Source: Pseudomonadota bacterium (GTDB taxonomy: Bacteria; Pseudomonadota; Gammaproteobacteria; Xanthomonadales; Rhodanobacteraceae). Taken from it: a stretch of DNA of 64,000 nt. Position 1 is the stretch's first letter. Each line of letters begins with the position of its first letter. The notes below the pieces were generated by a model. The model was given only the letters and a program-made list of their open reading frames with translations, was not told the origin of the DNA and searched no databases. Where the stretch lies: the NCBI GenBank assembly GCA_018240565.1, contig JAFEFO010000003.1, positions 19,208 through 83,207 on the forward strand, written 5' to 3'. The position numbers and the translations under genes were made by a program. Of the stretch, positions 9,795-20,041 are shown one piece after another.

Positions 9795-10481
9795 ATGCAT
9801 TTGCGTCTGCACCGCTTGCTTGTCGAATACCGTTCGCTGTTGATCTTTTTCGGTTTCATGCTCGTGTTCCGATCGGCCGTTGCGGATTGGATGTACGTGC
9901 CCAGCGGCTCGATGAATCCGACCCTGATCGAAGGCGACCGCATCGTCGTGGACAAGGATGCCTACGGCCTGCGCATTCCGTTCACCACGATGCGTCTCAC
10001 GCAAGGCGCCGATCCGCAGCGCGGCGATATCGTGATTTTTTCATCTCCCGAAGACGGCATCACCCTGGTCAAGCGTGTTATTGGCTTGCCCGGCGACACC
10101 GTGGCGATGCAGAACGAACGCCTGACGATCAATGGTGTCGCGGTCGAATACGCGCCGGCGCAGCCGGCTGCCGATGCGGACCTGCCGCGCGCAACGCAGG
10201 CGCTGGATCACGCCTATCTGCACGAAGACCTGCCGGGCAAATCGCATCCGATCATGCTGCTGCCAAACCGCGGCGCGGATCGCTCATTCGGTCCGGTCAG
10301 CGTGCCCGCCGGGCAATACCTGATGCTTGGCGACAATCGCGACAACAGCAAGGATTCGCGCTACATCGGATTTGTGCCACGCGATGCCATCGTCGGCCGC
10401 GCGTTTGCGGTGGCCTGGTCGTTGAATCCGGATCGTTGGTACCTGCCACGCGAGGATCGCTTCTTCAAGGCGTTGCGTTAG
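9795..10481 (+). CDS. lepB: Signal peptidase I
   Basis: The protein has 228 residues from ATG 9795. An in-frame start 32 codons upstream would add a segment with no membrane or family character. A single membrane helix (about 14-27) anchors the protein. The catalytic serine is Ser39 in VPSGSMNPTL and the general base is Lys93 in LVKRVIGLPGD; the GDNRDNSKDSR box E is intact. It is shorter than E. coli LepB, having one membrane segment rather than two. It lies next to an IPTL-CTERM-like protein, and the main lepB of this genome (usually beside lepA and rnc) may be elsewhere, so this could be an extra, dedicated peptidase. It converges on the oxidoreductase gene with a 4-base overlap. Confidence 0.9.
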   Translation: MHLRLHRLLVEYRSLLIFFGFMLVFRSAVADWMYVPSGSMNPTLIEGDRIVVDKDAYGLRIPFTTMRLTQGADPQRGDIVIFSSPEDGITLVKRVIGLPGDTVAMQNERLTINGVAVEYAPAQPAADADLPRATQALDHAYLHEDLPGKSHPIMLLPNRGADRSFGPVSVPAGQYLMLGDNRDNSKDSRYIGFVPRDAIVGRAFAVAWSLNPDRWYLPREDRFFKALR

Positions 10482-11668
10482 ACCGCCTTCGGCAACCGGC
10501 TGCGCAGGCTTTCCGCATCGTGGTGACCGCGTTCGGCTATCAGTTCGCGCGCGGCGTCGACCTGACCCCAGACGTTCCACAAGAGCACCCCGCGCACACG
10601 CCCGCCGTCGAGGTAGTAGACCACGCCTTCGCGGAACGGCGTGGTCCAGTGTTCGACCACGTCGAGGCGATCATCGAGTTGACCAACGGCCTCGTAGCCG
10701 AGATCGAACAGGTCGGAATAGAAAAACGGCAGCGTGGTGTAGGCCTCGTCCGCGCCGGCCATGACGCGGCCGGCGTGATGGCCCATGCTGATCGCGGCGT
10801 TTTCGTGCTCCACGCGCAGGCGTGTATCCAACGCGGCATTGTGGAAATTGGCCACATCGCCGGCGGCGAAGATATCTGGATCCGATGTGCGCAAGCGATC
10901 GTCAACCACGATGCCGTTGTCGATCTTCAAGCCCGACAGCTGGGCGAGTTCGGTGTTTGGCGTAACGCCCAAGCCGGCCACCACGGCATCGACACGTAGT
11001 GAGGTTCCATCCGACAATTCAAGATCGACGCCACTTGCATCGGCCTTGCCGCTGTCCACCTTTTCGCCGGTACGTAATTCGACGCCACGCTCGCGGTAAT
11101 AGCCGTTGAGAAAATCGCTCAAGCGTTCCGGATAACGTCCCGCGCCAATGGCCTCGCCGGGAAAAATCATCGTCACCTTGCAGCCAGTGTCTGCCAGCGA
11201 CGCCGCCAATTCGCTGCCGATGAAGCCACCGCCGATCACGGCGATATGCGCGTCCTGCGTGGCGAATTTGCGCAGTGCGAGGTAATCGTCCAGCGTGCGG
11301 AAATTGATCGCGCGCTCACCCGCAAACGGCAGCTTGCGTGGCGCAGCGCCGGTCGCGAGCAGCAGTTTGCGATAGCGATATTCGTCGCCATGGTCGTCGC
11401 GTGCCACATGCGCGGCGCGATCCAGCGCGACGATACGGCGACCCAGATGCAGCTTGGCAGCGGATTTGTCCGTGCCGAGGTCGATGGACGCGACTTGCTT
11501 GTCCTTCCACAACGCTTTCGAGAGTGGCGGACGCTCGTACGGCGCGCGCGCCTCGTCGCCGACGAGCCCGATGCGCGCATTTGCATCGGCCTCCCGAATC
11601 GCCTTGGCCGCGGCATCGGCGGTCATGCCGCCGCCGATGATCAGATGATCGAACGTGTGTTGCATCAC
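10478..11668 (-). CDS. FAD-dependent NAD(P)H oxidoreductase, ferredoxin/rubredoxin reductase type
   Basis: The protein has 396 residues with the two-dinucleotide-fold layout. An N-terminal FAD motif (IIGGGMTADAA, residues 10-20) is followed by the ATGAAPR element, a central NAD(P)H-binding motif (AVIGGGFIGSE, about 142-152), and the FAD-contacting FAAGDVANF segment. The C-terminal domain resembles reductases of ferredoxin-dependent dioxygenases and AIF-like proteins. The electron acceptor cannot be told, and no ferredoxin or rubredoxin gene is nearby. It follows ohr on the minus strand by 15 bases, so a joint role in oxidative stress is possible. Confidence 0.88.
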   Translation of the reverse strand: MMQHTFDHLIIGGGMTADAAAKAIREADANARIGLVGDEARAPYERPPLSKALWKDKQVASIDLGTDKSAAKLHLGRRIVALDRAAHVARDDHGDEYRYRKLLLATGAAPRKLPFAGERAINFRTLDDYLALRKFATQDAHIAVIGGGFIGSELAASLADTGCKVTMIFPGEAIGAGRYPERLSDFLNGYYRERGVELRTGEKVDSGKADASGVDLELSDGTSLRVDAVVAGLGVTPNTELAQLSGLKIDNGIVVDDRLRTSDPDIFAAGDVANFHNAALDTRLRVEHENAAISMGHHAGRVMAGADEAYTTLPFFYSDLFDLGYEAVGQLDDRLDVVEHWTTPFREGVVYYLDGGRVRGVLLWNVWGQVDAARELIAERGHHDAESLRSRLPKAV

Positions 11669-11683
11669 CGGGCTCCGTGCGGG

Positions 11684-12106
11684 TCAGACCAATTTCAACG
11701 TTACCTCGACGTTGCCACGCGTGGCGTTGGAATACGGACACACGATGTGCGCCGCATCGACGAGCGCCTTGGCTGCAGCGCGATCCATGCCCGGCAGGGA
11801 AATCTTCAGCTCCACCTGGATGCCGAAACCGTTCGGGATCGGACCAATGCCGACAAGGCCGGTAATGGAAGGTTCCGCGGGTATCGCGATCTTGTCGCGG
11901 CCGGCGACAAATTTCATCGCGCCGAGAAAGCAGGCCGAATAGCCGCAGGCGAACAACTGTTCCGGATTGACGCCCTCGCCCTTGCCACCCATTTCGACCG
12001 GCGGATTGAGTTTCAGATCCAGCTTGCCGTCGGGTGTCTTCGCGCGGCCGTCACGCCCGCCGGTGGCGGTGGCTTGCGCGGTGTAGACGACTTTTTCGAG
12101 TTTCAT
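11684..12106 (-). CDS. ohr: Organic hydroperoxide resistance protein (Ohr/OsmC family)
   Basis: The protein has 140 residues. It carries the two redox cysteines of Ohr: Cys59 in GYSACF and Cys123 in HIVCPYSNATRGN. The second motif separates Ohr from OsmC. Ohr is a thiol peroxidase that reduces organic and fatty-acid hydroperoxides in the cytoplasm using lipoylated partners. Other family features, NPEQLFACGY and the N-terminal LEKVVYTAQATATGGRDG, are present. No ohrR regulator is adjacent. The FAD oxidoreductase gene follows 15 bases downstream. Confidence 0.95.
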   Translation of the reverse strand: MKLEKVVYTAQATATGGRDGRAKTPDGKLDLKLNPPVEMGGKGEGVNPEQLFACGYSACFLGAMKFVAGRDKIAIPAEPSITGLVGIGPIPNGFGIQVELKISLPGMDRAAAKALVDAAHIVCPYSNATRGNVEVTLKLV

Positions 12107-12198
12107 GGCGTTCTCCTTGACGTTGAGTACGCCAAAGTATGCGCCAATCGAGTCGGGAATTCAGGTCGCGTGTAATTGCACTGCCGCCAGGCCGGAAC

Positions 12199-13587
12199 TC
12201 ATGGCAGTTCGAATCCGTCGTAGAAAATCCGGTCGTTGGCAGGCTGATATTCGAATGCGCCAATGTCCGTCGCTCTCCCTGCTCGTCGCTCGAACAAGGC
12301 GCCGCGTTGATCGGAGGACAAGCCGTCGGTCGATATGGGTCCGGCGTCAATGGCGCAGCCGTTTGTCGCCGGAACCAGGGCCATGGTCTGTGTCGGTCCG
12401 CCATTGTTGCCCAACGCACTCGGTGCGCCACAAGCCAATGCCATCAATTTGCTGTGCGCGTTGCCGGCAATCGTGATGTTGCCGCCAATGTGCTCGATGG
12501 AGTTGTAGTCGCCGCCGAATCGGGTACCAGCATTCTTCGCGTCGACACCGTTGCCGGGCGAATTGCCAGTCATCAATGTCGCGATCGATTGAGCATACTT
12601 TGAAGTTGAGCCGGTATTCCCGGTGAGCAGCACGCCGCCGCCAGGGCGGCCGCTGCGCGTGGTATTGCCGGAAAGCGTGCAGAAATTCGTGTTGACGATA
12701 GGTGCGTCGACGCCTCCACCTCCGTTGTAAGCGTAGTTCCCGCTGATCGTACTGTTGGTCAACACGGCCCCGATCGTCGAGTAAATGCCTCCGCCATAGC
12801 CATAACCGGATCCATCATGGCTTTTCGTCGTTAGATTGCTGTTGATCGAAGAAGCGGTCACGTAGACTGGCGCACCTTTGGCATAGATTCCACCGCCGAT
12901 GTCCGCGACGTTGCCTGCACCCGCCGCTCCGATCGTGGTGTTCTCCACCAGTACGGTCGCATCGTACGCAGCAATGCCGCCTCCCACGCTTGCCTTGCTT
13001 GCATTGCCGACCGCGGAATTACCGGTGACGGCGGAATTGACCAAGGCAAGCGTGATGGGATTGTTCGTGTTCGGAGATACGGCCAGGATGCCGCCGCCAG
13101 CGCCACCGGATGCCGAAGCGTCGCTGATGCCACCCGTTATCGTGACACCTTGCAACGTCAGGCTCGCTTCGGTAGCGATAAGGCCAAAATGCGCTGCATT
13201 GGGATCGCGCCTGATCGTGGCGAGCGGCCGACCATTTCCGTCCATGGCGCCGACCATGGTCATCGGCTTGGACACCACCAACGCGACACCTGCGTACTTG
13301 CCACCGAGGCCATTCTGAAAATCGAATGTGTTGCTTCCGAGCAGCGCTGTGTCGTTGTCGCCGAAGGGTCCGGTGGTGACCGCACAGGCCGTACCGGTTA
13401 CCAAGCTGGCCTGATTGATCGACTTGACGGCATCGAGAATGGTGCAGTTGCTTGGGGATTCCACCAGGCTGCCACTGGTCACGGCGATCGTCGCGGCATG
13501 CGCCGAAATGGCAAAGCACATCGAGATGCCCGTGGCGATAGGCGCAAGGCGCGGCAAGACACGTGTCGAACGATTCCGCGAATTCAT
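12199..13587 (-). CDS. Secreted parallel beta-helix protein, choice-of-anchor Q type, with GFE tail
   Basis: The protein has 462 residues. A Sec signal peptide ends near SAHA (about residue 31). The body shows repeated Gly/Asn/Ser-rich rungs (LVNSAVTGNSAVGNAS, LTNSTISGNYAYNGGG), typical of right-handed beta-helices. Near the C-terminus lies the choice-of-anchor Q signature GNNGGPTQTMAL ... CAIDAG ... DQRG ... ATDIGAFEY. The last residues, RIFYDGFELP, match the Phe-x-x-Gly-Phe-Glu tail found on three other exported proteins here. The substrate or ligand is unknown; surface display or polysaccharide contact is possible. It lies alone between ohr and pgi on the same strand. Confidence 0.78.
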   Translation of the reverse strand: MNSRNRSTRVLPRLAPIATGISMCFAISAHAATIAVTSGSLVESPSNCTILDAVKSINQASLVTGTACAVTTGPFGDNDTALLGSNTFDFQNGLGGKYAGVALVVSKPMTMVGAMDGNGRPLATIRRDPNAAHFGLIATEASLTLQGVTITGGISDASASGGAGGGILAVSPNTNNPITLALVNSAVTGNSAVGNASKASVGGGIAAYDATVLVENTTIGAAGAGNVADIGGGIYAKGAPVYVTASSINSNLTTKSHDGSGYGYGGGIYSTIGAVLTNSTISGNYAYNGGGGVDAPIVNTNFCTLSGNTTRSGRPGGGVLLTGNTGSTSKYAQSIATLMTGNSPGNGVDAKNAGTRFGGDYNSIEHIGGNITIAGNAHSKLMALACGAPSALGNNGGPTQTMALVPATNGCAIDAGPISTDGLSSDQRGALFERRAGRATDIGAFEYQPANDRIFYDGFELP

Positions 13588-13649
13588 GGTTTGCCACCCC
13601 CTGCCCGCTTGCGGAGGCGCACCATTACTACCCCGCGTGTTATCGTTTC

Positions 13650-15275
<1,626 letters not shown>

Positions 15276-15278
15276 GCG

Positions 15279-15758
15279 TCAGGCGCAGGCCGGCAAAGCG
15301 CGAAGCGGCAACAGCGTGGCCCGCGAGTGCCCCTGCTCGGCCAGGTATTCGAGCCAGCGGTTGAGAAACGTCGCCATGCGCATGCGATGCTGGAACACGG
15401 TCTTGGCCGGCGCAAACGGGCCGAGCTCGCGCCACAGGCGTTGCCCGGGATGGCAATGCGTGACCTCGGCCACGTGCGCATCGCGGTACATGCGCAACCA
15501 CGCCGCCGGCGACGGGCCGCCCGTGTGCGCATCGGTGATGCAATAGGTCAGGTGCAATTCGAGCGTGTAGCGATGCCGTTCGACGATCTCCAGACGCACA
15601 TCCAAGCCATCGTCCACTGCGGAAATGTAGCTGCCGGGCGCAAGCTCCTGCGGCGCGAACAAGCGCGCGAGCCGATGGTAGTTTTCCGCGTACAGACCCA
15701 TCAGGTACGCAAAGCGTCCAGGCAATGGATCGATTCCGATGGCGGCTACGGCTGACAT
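15279..15758 (-). CDS. DUF1249 (YqiB-like) protein
   Basis: The protein has 159 residues and is soluble, with no signal peptide. The block LMGLYAENYHRLARLFAP near the N-terminus, the middle LDVRLEIVERHRYTLELHLTY, and the ending QHRMRMATFLNRWLEYLAEQGHS match the DUF1249/YqiB family of proteobacteria, whose function is unknown. In enterobacteria the homologue sits beside nudF and cpdA; here it precedes pgi by 3 bases. Confidence 0.8.
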   Translation of the reverse strand: MSAVAAIGIDPLPGRFAYLMGLYAENYHRLARLFAPQELAPGSYISAVDDGLDVRLEIVERHRYTLELHLTYCITDAHTGGPSPAAWLRMYRDAHVAEVTHCHPGQRLWRELGPFAPAKTVFQHRMRMATFLNRWLEYLAEQGHSRATLLPLRALPACA

Positions 15759-15808
15759 GCGTCGATCATAACACCCGCATCAAAGCCAGCCGCCTCGCGC
15801 CGTGTCGA

Positions 15809-16168
15809 TCAATTGCGCGGACGCGGCGCGCTGGCGCCGGGCATCGGGCGCGGCGCGACATGCGTGCTGCCACCATGCCAACCGCCGTGTCCGCCGTGCC
15901 AATGCCCGCGGCCGCCATAGTAGTAGTTGCCGTAGAAACCGACGCCTACCCACGGCCACAGGCCGCCGTAGCAGCAACCCGGGCCGTAATAGCCGTCGTA
16001 GTAGCCGGGCGCGTAGTAATCGCCGACGTATGCATCGGCCGGCGCATAGTCCGCCGTGCCATCGTCATAGACCACGCCGGGGCGCGCATAGTAGCCCGGC
16101 GTGTAGACGCAGCCGCCCAAGGCGAGCAGCGCGCCAAGCGCAATCAACATTTGCATTCGACGTTTCAT
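15809..16168 (-). CDS. Small Gly/Tyr-rich lipoprotein
   Basis: The protein has 119 residues from ATG 16168; an earlier in-frame start at 16192 only adds MVNDGGTV. The lipobox LGGC ends at Cys20, so this should be a lipoprotein. The mature part is low in complexity: many Tyr and Gly residues (PGYYDGYYGPG), a His/Gly patch (HWHGGHGGWHGG) that could bind metals, and a Pro/Ala/Arg tail. It has no recognised domain. Similar proteins are common in Lysobacterales genomes and are uncharacterised. Confidence 0.7.
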   Translation of the reverse strand: MKRRMQMLIALGALLALGGCVYTPGYYARPGVVYDDGTADYAPADAYVGDYYAPGYYDGYYGPGCCYGGLWPWVGVGFYGNYYYGGRGHWHGGHGGWHGGSTHVAPRPMPGASAPRPRN

Positions 16169-16234
16169 GACCGTGCCTCCGTCATTCACCATCTCGAGGC
16201 TAGTCCCGCGCAGTTGAATCGGCGCTGAGCGGAT

Positions 16235-16792
16235 TCAGGCGGCAGTGCGCTCGATCCACGCGGCGAACGTGCGCATGAACTTGGCCAGGAACTCGCGCGT
16301 GCCTTCGTTGGCCAGCGCGCCGTGGGAATCGAGCAATTTGTCGGCACCGCTCAGGTAGGCCTCGGGCTGCTGCAGGACCGGCATGTCCAGGAACACCAGC
16401 GATTGCCTCAAATGGTGGTTGGCGCCGAAACCACCGATCGCGCCCGGCGAGGCGCTGACGACGGCGGCGGGTTTGCCGCTCCAGATGCTCGATCCGTACG
16501 GGCGCGAGCCGACGTCGATCGCATTCTTCAACGCACCGGGCACCGAACGGTTGAATTCGGGCGTGACGAACAGTACCGCCTGCGCACGGCGCATGCGTTC
16601 GCGGAATGCTGTCCACGCCAGCGGTGGCGAGTCCGTGTCCAGATCCATGTTGTACAGGGGCAAATCACCGATCTCCACGATCTGCGGGCGCAGCGAATCC
16701 GGCGCGAGTCCGATCAGGATATTGGCGATCTTGCGGTTGATCGAATCGCGGCGCAGGCTGCCCACGATCACGGCAACGTCACGGCTAGGCAT
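16235..16792 (-). CDS. NADPH-dependent FMN reductase (ChrR/azoreductase-like)
   Basis: The protein has 185 residues with a flavodoxin-like fold. The FMN phosphate loop is GSLRRDSINRKIA near the N-terminus. The central TPEFNRSVPGALKNAIDVGSR block and SASPGAIGGFGANHHLRQ are hallmarks of the NADPH-dependent FMN reductase family that includes ChrR and quinone reductases. It probably performs two-electron reduction of quinones, chromate or azo compounds; the natural substrate cannot be read from sequence. It lies 28 bases after the rhomboid gene on the same strand. Confidence 0.9.
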   Translation of the reverse strand: MPSRDVAVIVGSLRRDSINRKIANILIGLAPDSLRPQIVEIGDLPLYNMDLDTDSPPLAWTAFRERMRRAQAVLFVTPEFNRSVPGALKNAIDVGSRPYGSSIWSGKPAAVVSASPGAIGGFGANHHLRQSLVFLDMPVLQQPEAYLSGADKLLDSHGALANEGTREFLAKFMRTFAAWIERTAA

Positions 16793-16820
16793 GGCAGGTC
16801 TCCGTTTGCACAGGGATGAA

Positions 16821-17420
16821 TCAGTGTCCGGTCAGCTGGGAAAGGAATATGCCCAGCACGCGCGGCTCGAGGAGGATGGTGACGAGCACGCCGTAGGCCG
16901 CTCCCCACAAGTGGGCATTGTGGTTGATGTTGTCCACGCCTCGGCGTTCGAGCCAGAACTCGTAGGCGAGATACAGCACGGCGAACAGGATCGCCGGCAT
17001 CGGGATCACGAACACCAGGATCTGCGCCCACGGCTGCAGCAGGATGAAGGCGAACAGCGTCGCCGACACTGCACCCGACGCGCCAAGGCTGCGATAGCGC
17101 GAGTTGCCGCGATTGCGCAGGTAGGTCGGCAGGATCGACGCGACCAGTGCGCCCGCATAGAACAGGACGAAACCAAGCGGGCCGAGGATGGCGTCGTACA
17201 ACTGCTCCATCACGCGGCCAAAAAAATACAGCGTGAACATGTTGAAGAACAGGTGCATCGGATCAGCATGCACCAGCCCATAACTGACCAGCCGGTAATA
17301 CTCCTTGCCGCGAGAAATCGCCGGTGGCCACAGGATCAACTGATCGACCAGCCGGGTATTGCTGAAGCCCATGATCGAAACGATGCAGGTGACGGCGATG
17401 ATGATGAGGCTTGTGCTCAC
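16821..17420 (-). CDS. Rhomboid-family intramembrane serine protease
   Basis: From GTG 17420 the protein has 199 residues. The GTG has AAGGA 9 bases upstream and puts the first membrane helix (TSLIIIAVTCIVSIMGF) at the N-terminus. An ATG at 17468 would add an unlikely basic stretch. Rhomboid features are all present: HLFFNM in helix 2, the catalytic serine in GASGA, and the catalytic histidine in NHNAHLWGAAYG in the last helices. About six membrane helices are predicted. Substrates are unknown. It is divergent from yebC. Confidence 0.9.
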   Translation of the reverse strand: MSTSLIIIAVTCIVSIMGFSNTRLVDQLILWPPAISRGKEYYRLVSYGLVHADPMHLFFNMFTLYFFGRVMEQLYDAILGPLGFVLFYAGALVASILPTYLRNRGNSRYRSLGASGAVSATLFAFILLQPWAQILVFVIPMPAILFAVLYLAYEFWLERRGVDNINHNAHLWGAAYGVLVTILLEPRVLGIFLSQLTGH

Positions 17421-17521
17421 GCGGCGGATTCCTTGCGCTGGATCATGGCGGCGGCGCCATGGTAACACCGCCGCCGAGCCGGCCCTGGCCCGGTGCGACC
17501 TCGCGCGGCGCGCCGGTCATC

Positions 17522-17532
17522 GCTAGAATAGC
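17522..17532 (+). promoter_or_regulatory. Probable -10 promoter element of yebC
   Basis: GCTAGAATAGC lies about 34 bases before the yebC start. It includes a good -10 (TAGAAT, 17524-17529) flanked by GC, and forms a small palindrome (GCTA...TAGC). No convincing -35 is seen at 16-18 bases spacing. A nearly identical element (GCTAAAATAGC) precedes the leucine dehydrogenase gene. Confidence 0.45.
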
Positions 17533-17562
17533 CGCCTTTTCACGCATTGCGCAGGAACCCGT

Positions 17563-18279
17563 ATGGGCAGAGGTCCCAGCATCGAAGGTCGCAAGAACGC
17601 CGCAGACGCCAGCCGCGGCAAGCTCTTCACCAAGCTGATCCGCGAGATCACCATCGCCGCGCGCACCGGTGGCCCGGACCCGGCCGGCAATGCGCGACTG
17701 CGCGCGGGCATCGACAAGGCCAAGGCCGTGAGCATGCCCAACGACACCATCGAGCGCGCGCTCAAGCGCGCCAGCGGCGCCGACGCCGACAAGATGGAGG
17801 AAATCCGCTACGAGGGCTACGGCCCGTCGGGCGTGGCGCTCATCATCGACTGCATGACCGACAACTCGCAGCGCACCGTCGCGGACGTGCGCAGCGCGCT
17901 GGCCAAGCATGGCGGCAATCTCGGCACGTCCGGTTCGGTGGCGTTCCAGTTCAAGCATGTCGGCGAGTTCGTCATCGACACCAGCAAACCTGGCAGCGAG
18001 GACAAACTGCTCGAAGTCGCGCTGGATGCCGGCGCCGACGATGTGCAGACCGACGCCGGCGAAAGCATCGTGCTCACCGCGCCGGAAAATTTCGAGAAGG
18101 TGAAGCAGGCGCTCGCCGCCGCCGGCCTGAATGCGTCCAAGGCCGATGTCATCTGGCGCCCGGACAATCGCACGCCGGTCAATGGCGACGTCGCGGAAAC
18201 CCTGCGCGACCTGCTCGACAAGCTCGACGACCTGGATGACGTGCAGAACGTGTATCACAACGCCGAGTTGGCGATGTAG
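17563..18279 (+). CDS. yebC: YebC/PmpR-family protein
   Basis: The protein has 238 residues, the normal length for the family. The N-terminus MGRGPSIEGRKNAADASRGKLFTK is a variant of the conserved GHSKWANIKHRK start; then FTKLIREITIAARTGGPDP and the IRYEGYGPSGVALIIDCMTDN block are typical. The family was described as DNA-binding regulators (PmpR) and has more recently been connected to translation. It often sits next to ruvC, but here it is isolated. AGGAA lies 5 bases before the ATG. Divergent from the rhomboid gene. Confidence 0.92.
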   Translation: MGRGPSIEGRKNAADASRGKLFTKLIREITIAARTGGPDPAGNARLRAGIDKAKAVSMPNDTIERALKRASGADADKMEEIRYEGYGPSGVALIIDCMTDNSQRTVADVRSALAKHGGNLGTSGSVAFQFKHVGEFVIDTSKPGSEDKLLEVALDAGADDVQTDAGESIVLTAPENFEKVKQALAAAGLNASKADVIWRPDNRTPVNGDVAETLRDLLDKLDDLDDVQNVYHNAELAM

Positions 18280-18382
18280 TTTCTCCGGTTGTCCTGAAAA
18301 TAGATTTGGAACGTGCCGTATGGATCAGGGCGATCCAAATGAATTCGCTGCGGAATATGTTTCGCGACACGGGAAGGCAAAC

Positions 18383-19555
18383 ATGCGCTTACGTCTGTGG
18401 ATTCTCGGGACTCTGGCAACAATTGGCATGCTTGTCGGGCCATCCATGTCAACTGCGGGGTCGCTTGCATACGTCCAAACGCTAACTGTACCGATTGGCA
18501 AGACTCCTGCTGGAATTGGTACCGCCGATTTCAATGGCGACGGAAGACCCGACATTGCCGCAGCCAACGATTCTGACCCGACCGTCAACGTGCTTTTGGC
18601 GGCGCCAGGAGATGGGTTTTTGCCCGCAGTGCCCTATCTGAATGCATGTTGTGCGCGCATGCAGGCGCTCCCGCAATCTCTGGTTATCGCGGACTTCAAT
18701 GGCGACGGAATTCCCGACATCGCCGTTCCGAATCAATACGGCGGCCCGGTTTTTTATGTGTCCGTGCTCCTCGGCAAGCGCGATGGCACCTTCCAACCAC
18801 AACTGCCGTTCGCAACGGGTATCTGCCCCGTATCGATTGCGTCTGGTGACTTCAACGGCGATGGCAAGATCGACCTGGTCACGGCAAATCTCGACGGTCA
18901 AAGCATTTCAGTTCTGCTCGGCAATGGCGACGGCACTTTCGGCAACCACACTGACTACCCCATGGGCTCGGCGTCGACTGCGGTCGCCACAGGCGATTTC
19001 AATCGTGACGGGAAACTCGATATCCTGGTTGCCAATAGCGATTCGGGCGGAGTCTCGTTGCTGCTCGGCAAAGGCGACGGAACGTTTTCAGCACCGGTGT
19101 TCTTTGCTACAGGGGGAAACCCACGTTCCATCGCCTTGGGCGACGTCAACGGAGACGGCAAGCTGGACGCCGTCGTTGCTTCGGGCGGTAACACAGTATC
19201 CGTATTGCTCGGTCATGGAGACGGCACTTTTGCGCCAGTCGTGAACTATCCGACGGGTCCGCTCAGCCTGAGCCAAGGGTACGCCAACGCGGTTGCACTT
19301 GCGGATGTCGATCGCGATGGTCACTTGGACATCATTGTCGCCAACAAGTCGGGCAGTACCATCAGCATCATGCGCGGGCTCGAAAACGGTACTTTTGCCC
19401 TCCCCCTATCCATTCCGTCGGGTAGCGATCCTGCGGCGGTGGCGGTAGCCGATTTTGATGGCGACGGTCGGCCCGACATCGCCGTGCTCAACTACCAACC
19501 CGGTACTGTGACGATACTCACCAACGATGTGTTGTTCAGCAACGGCTTTGAGTAG
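18383..19555 (+). CDS. Secreted FG-GAP/VCBS-repeat propeller protein with GFE tail
   Basis: The protein has 390 residues from ATG 18383, which has GGGAAGG 5 bases upstream. A signal peptide (about 1-26) is followed by seven Ca-binding blocks of the form D-F-N-G-D-G-x-x-D-I (DFNGDGRPDIAAAN, DFNGDGIPDIAVPN, DFNGDGKIDLVTAN, DFNRDGKLDILVAN, DVNGDGKLDAVVAS, DVDRDGHLDIIVAN, DFDGDGRPDIAVLN). Seven repeats match a seven-bladed integrin-like propeller. The protein ends VLFSNGFE, the tail shared with three other exported proteins here. Function is unknown; such proteins bind calcium and may act in surface attachment. Confidence 0.85.
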   Translation: MRLRLWILGTLATIGMLVGPSMSTAGSLAYVQTLTVPIGKTPAGIGTADFNGDGRPDIAAANDSDPTVNVLLAAPGDGFLPAVPYLNACCARMQALPQSLVIADFNGDGIPDIAVPNQYGGPVFYVSVLLGKRDGTFQPQLPFATGICPVSIASGDFNGDGKIDLVTANLDGQSISVLLGNGDGTFGNHTDYPMGSASTAVATGDFNRDGKLDILVANSDSGGVSLLLGKGDGTFSAPVFFATGGNPRSIALGDVNGDGKLDAVVASGGNTVSVLLGHGDGTFAPVVNYPTGPLSLSQGYANAVALADVDRDGHLDIIVANKSGSTISIMRGLENGTFALPLSIPSGSDPAAVAVADFDGDGRPDIAVLNYQPGTVTILTNDVLFSNGFE

Positions 19556-19588
19556 ACCGGATTGGAGCACAAGTTCAGCCGTCATTCG

Positions 19589-19630
19589 CCTCTCCCACTG
19601 GCGGGAGAAGGGAAACGCACGTTGCGTTTC
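19589..19630 (+). repeat. Double-hairpin palindromic repeat, possible bidirectional terminator
   Basis: Two hairpins stand side by side. CCTCTCCC-ACTGGC-GGGAGA (19589-19608) is followed by GAAACGCA-CGT-TGCGTTTC (19612-19630), a perfect 8-base stem. The first hairpin resembles the CCTCTCCCCTTGCGGGAGAGG unit inserted in icmF, so both may belong to one repeat family. It sits between the converging FG-GAP gene and the DksA-like gene and could end both transcripts. Confidence 0.65.
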
Positions 19631-19686
19631 AATGCAAATCATGAGAGTAGATGACGCAGGCAGCGAACCAAATAGCACAGATGCAT

Positions 19687-19953
19687 TTATCGCAGTTGGC
19701 TGTCCTTGCTGCCGCGGCGGTTGTAGCCGCTGGCTGCAGCTTGATCCTTGTCGCGCTCGCTCTGGCAGCTCACGCACAAGCGCACGCCGGGCACCGCACG
19801 GCGGCGCGCCTCGGGAATCGGCGCGTCGCATTCCTCGCAACGCTTGCGGCTTGGACCCTTCGGCGCATTGGCGCGCGCACGTTTGATCGCGTCCTTGATG
19901 GTCGCGTCGATCTGATCCTGCACCGCGTTGTCGCCTGCCCAGCCGGTAGCCAT
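19687..19953 (-). CDS. DksA/TraR-family C4 zinc-finger protein
   Basis: The protein has 88 residues. The zinc site is C-x2-C-x17-C-x2-C (CEECDAPIPEARRR ... LCVSCQ), as in short DksA/TraR/YbiI proteins. The short length means the long coiled-coil of DksA is missing, and the N-terminal helix DQIDATIKDAIKRARAN is more like TraR. These proteins bind the secondary channel of RNA polymerase in known cases; for this one that is inference. Convergent with the FG-GAP gene. Confidence 0.87.
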   Translation of the reverse strand: MATGWAGDNAVQDQIDATIKDAIKRARANAPKGPSRKRCEECDAPIPEARRRAVPGVRLCVSCQSERDKDQAAASGYNRRGSKDSQLR

Positions 19954-20041
19954 GTCGTGACTCTACCACCCGCATTGACACTTCACGAATGCCTCGCGGT
20001 GTGACACCCTCGCACGGGTGGCGAAGGATCGGGGAACACGC

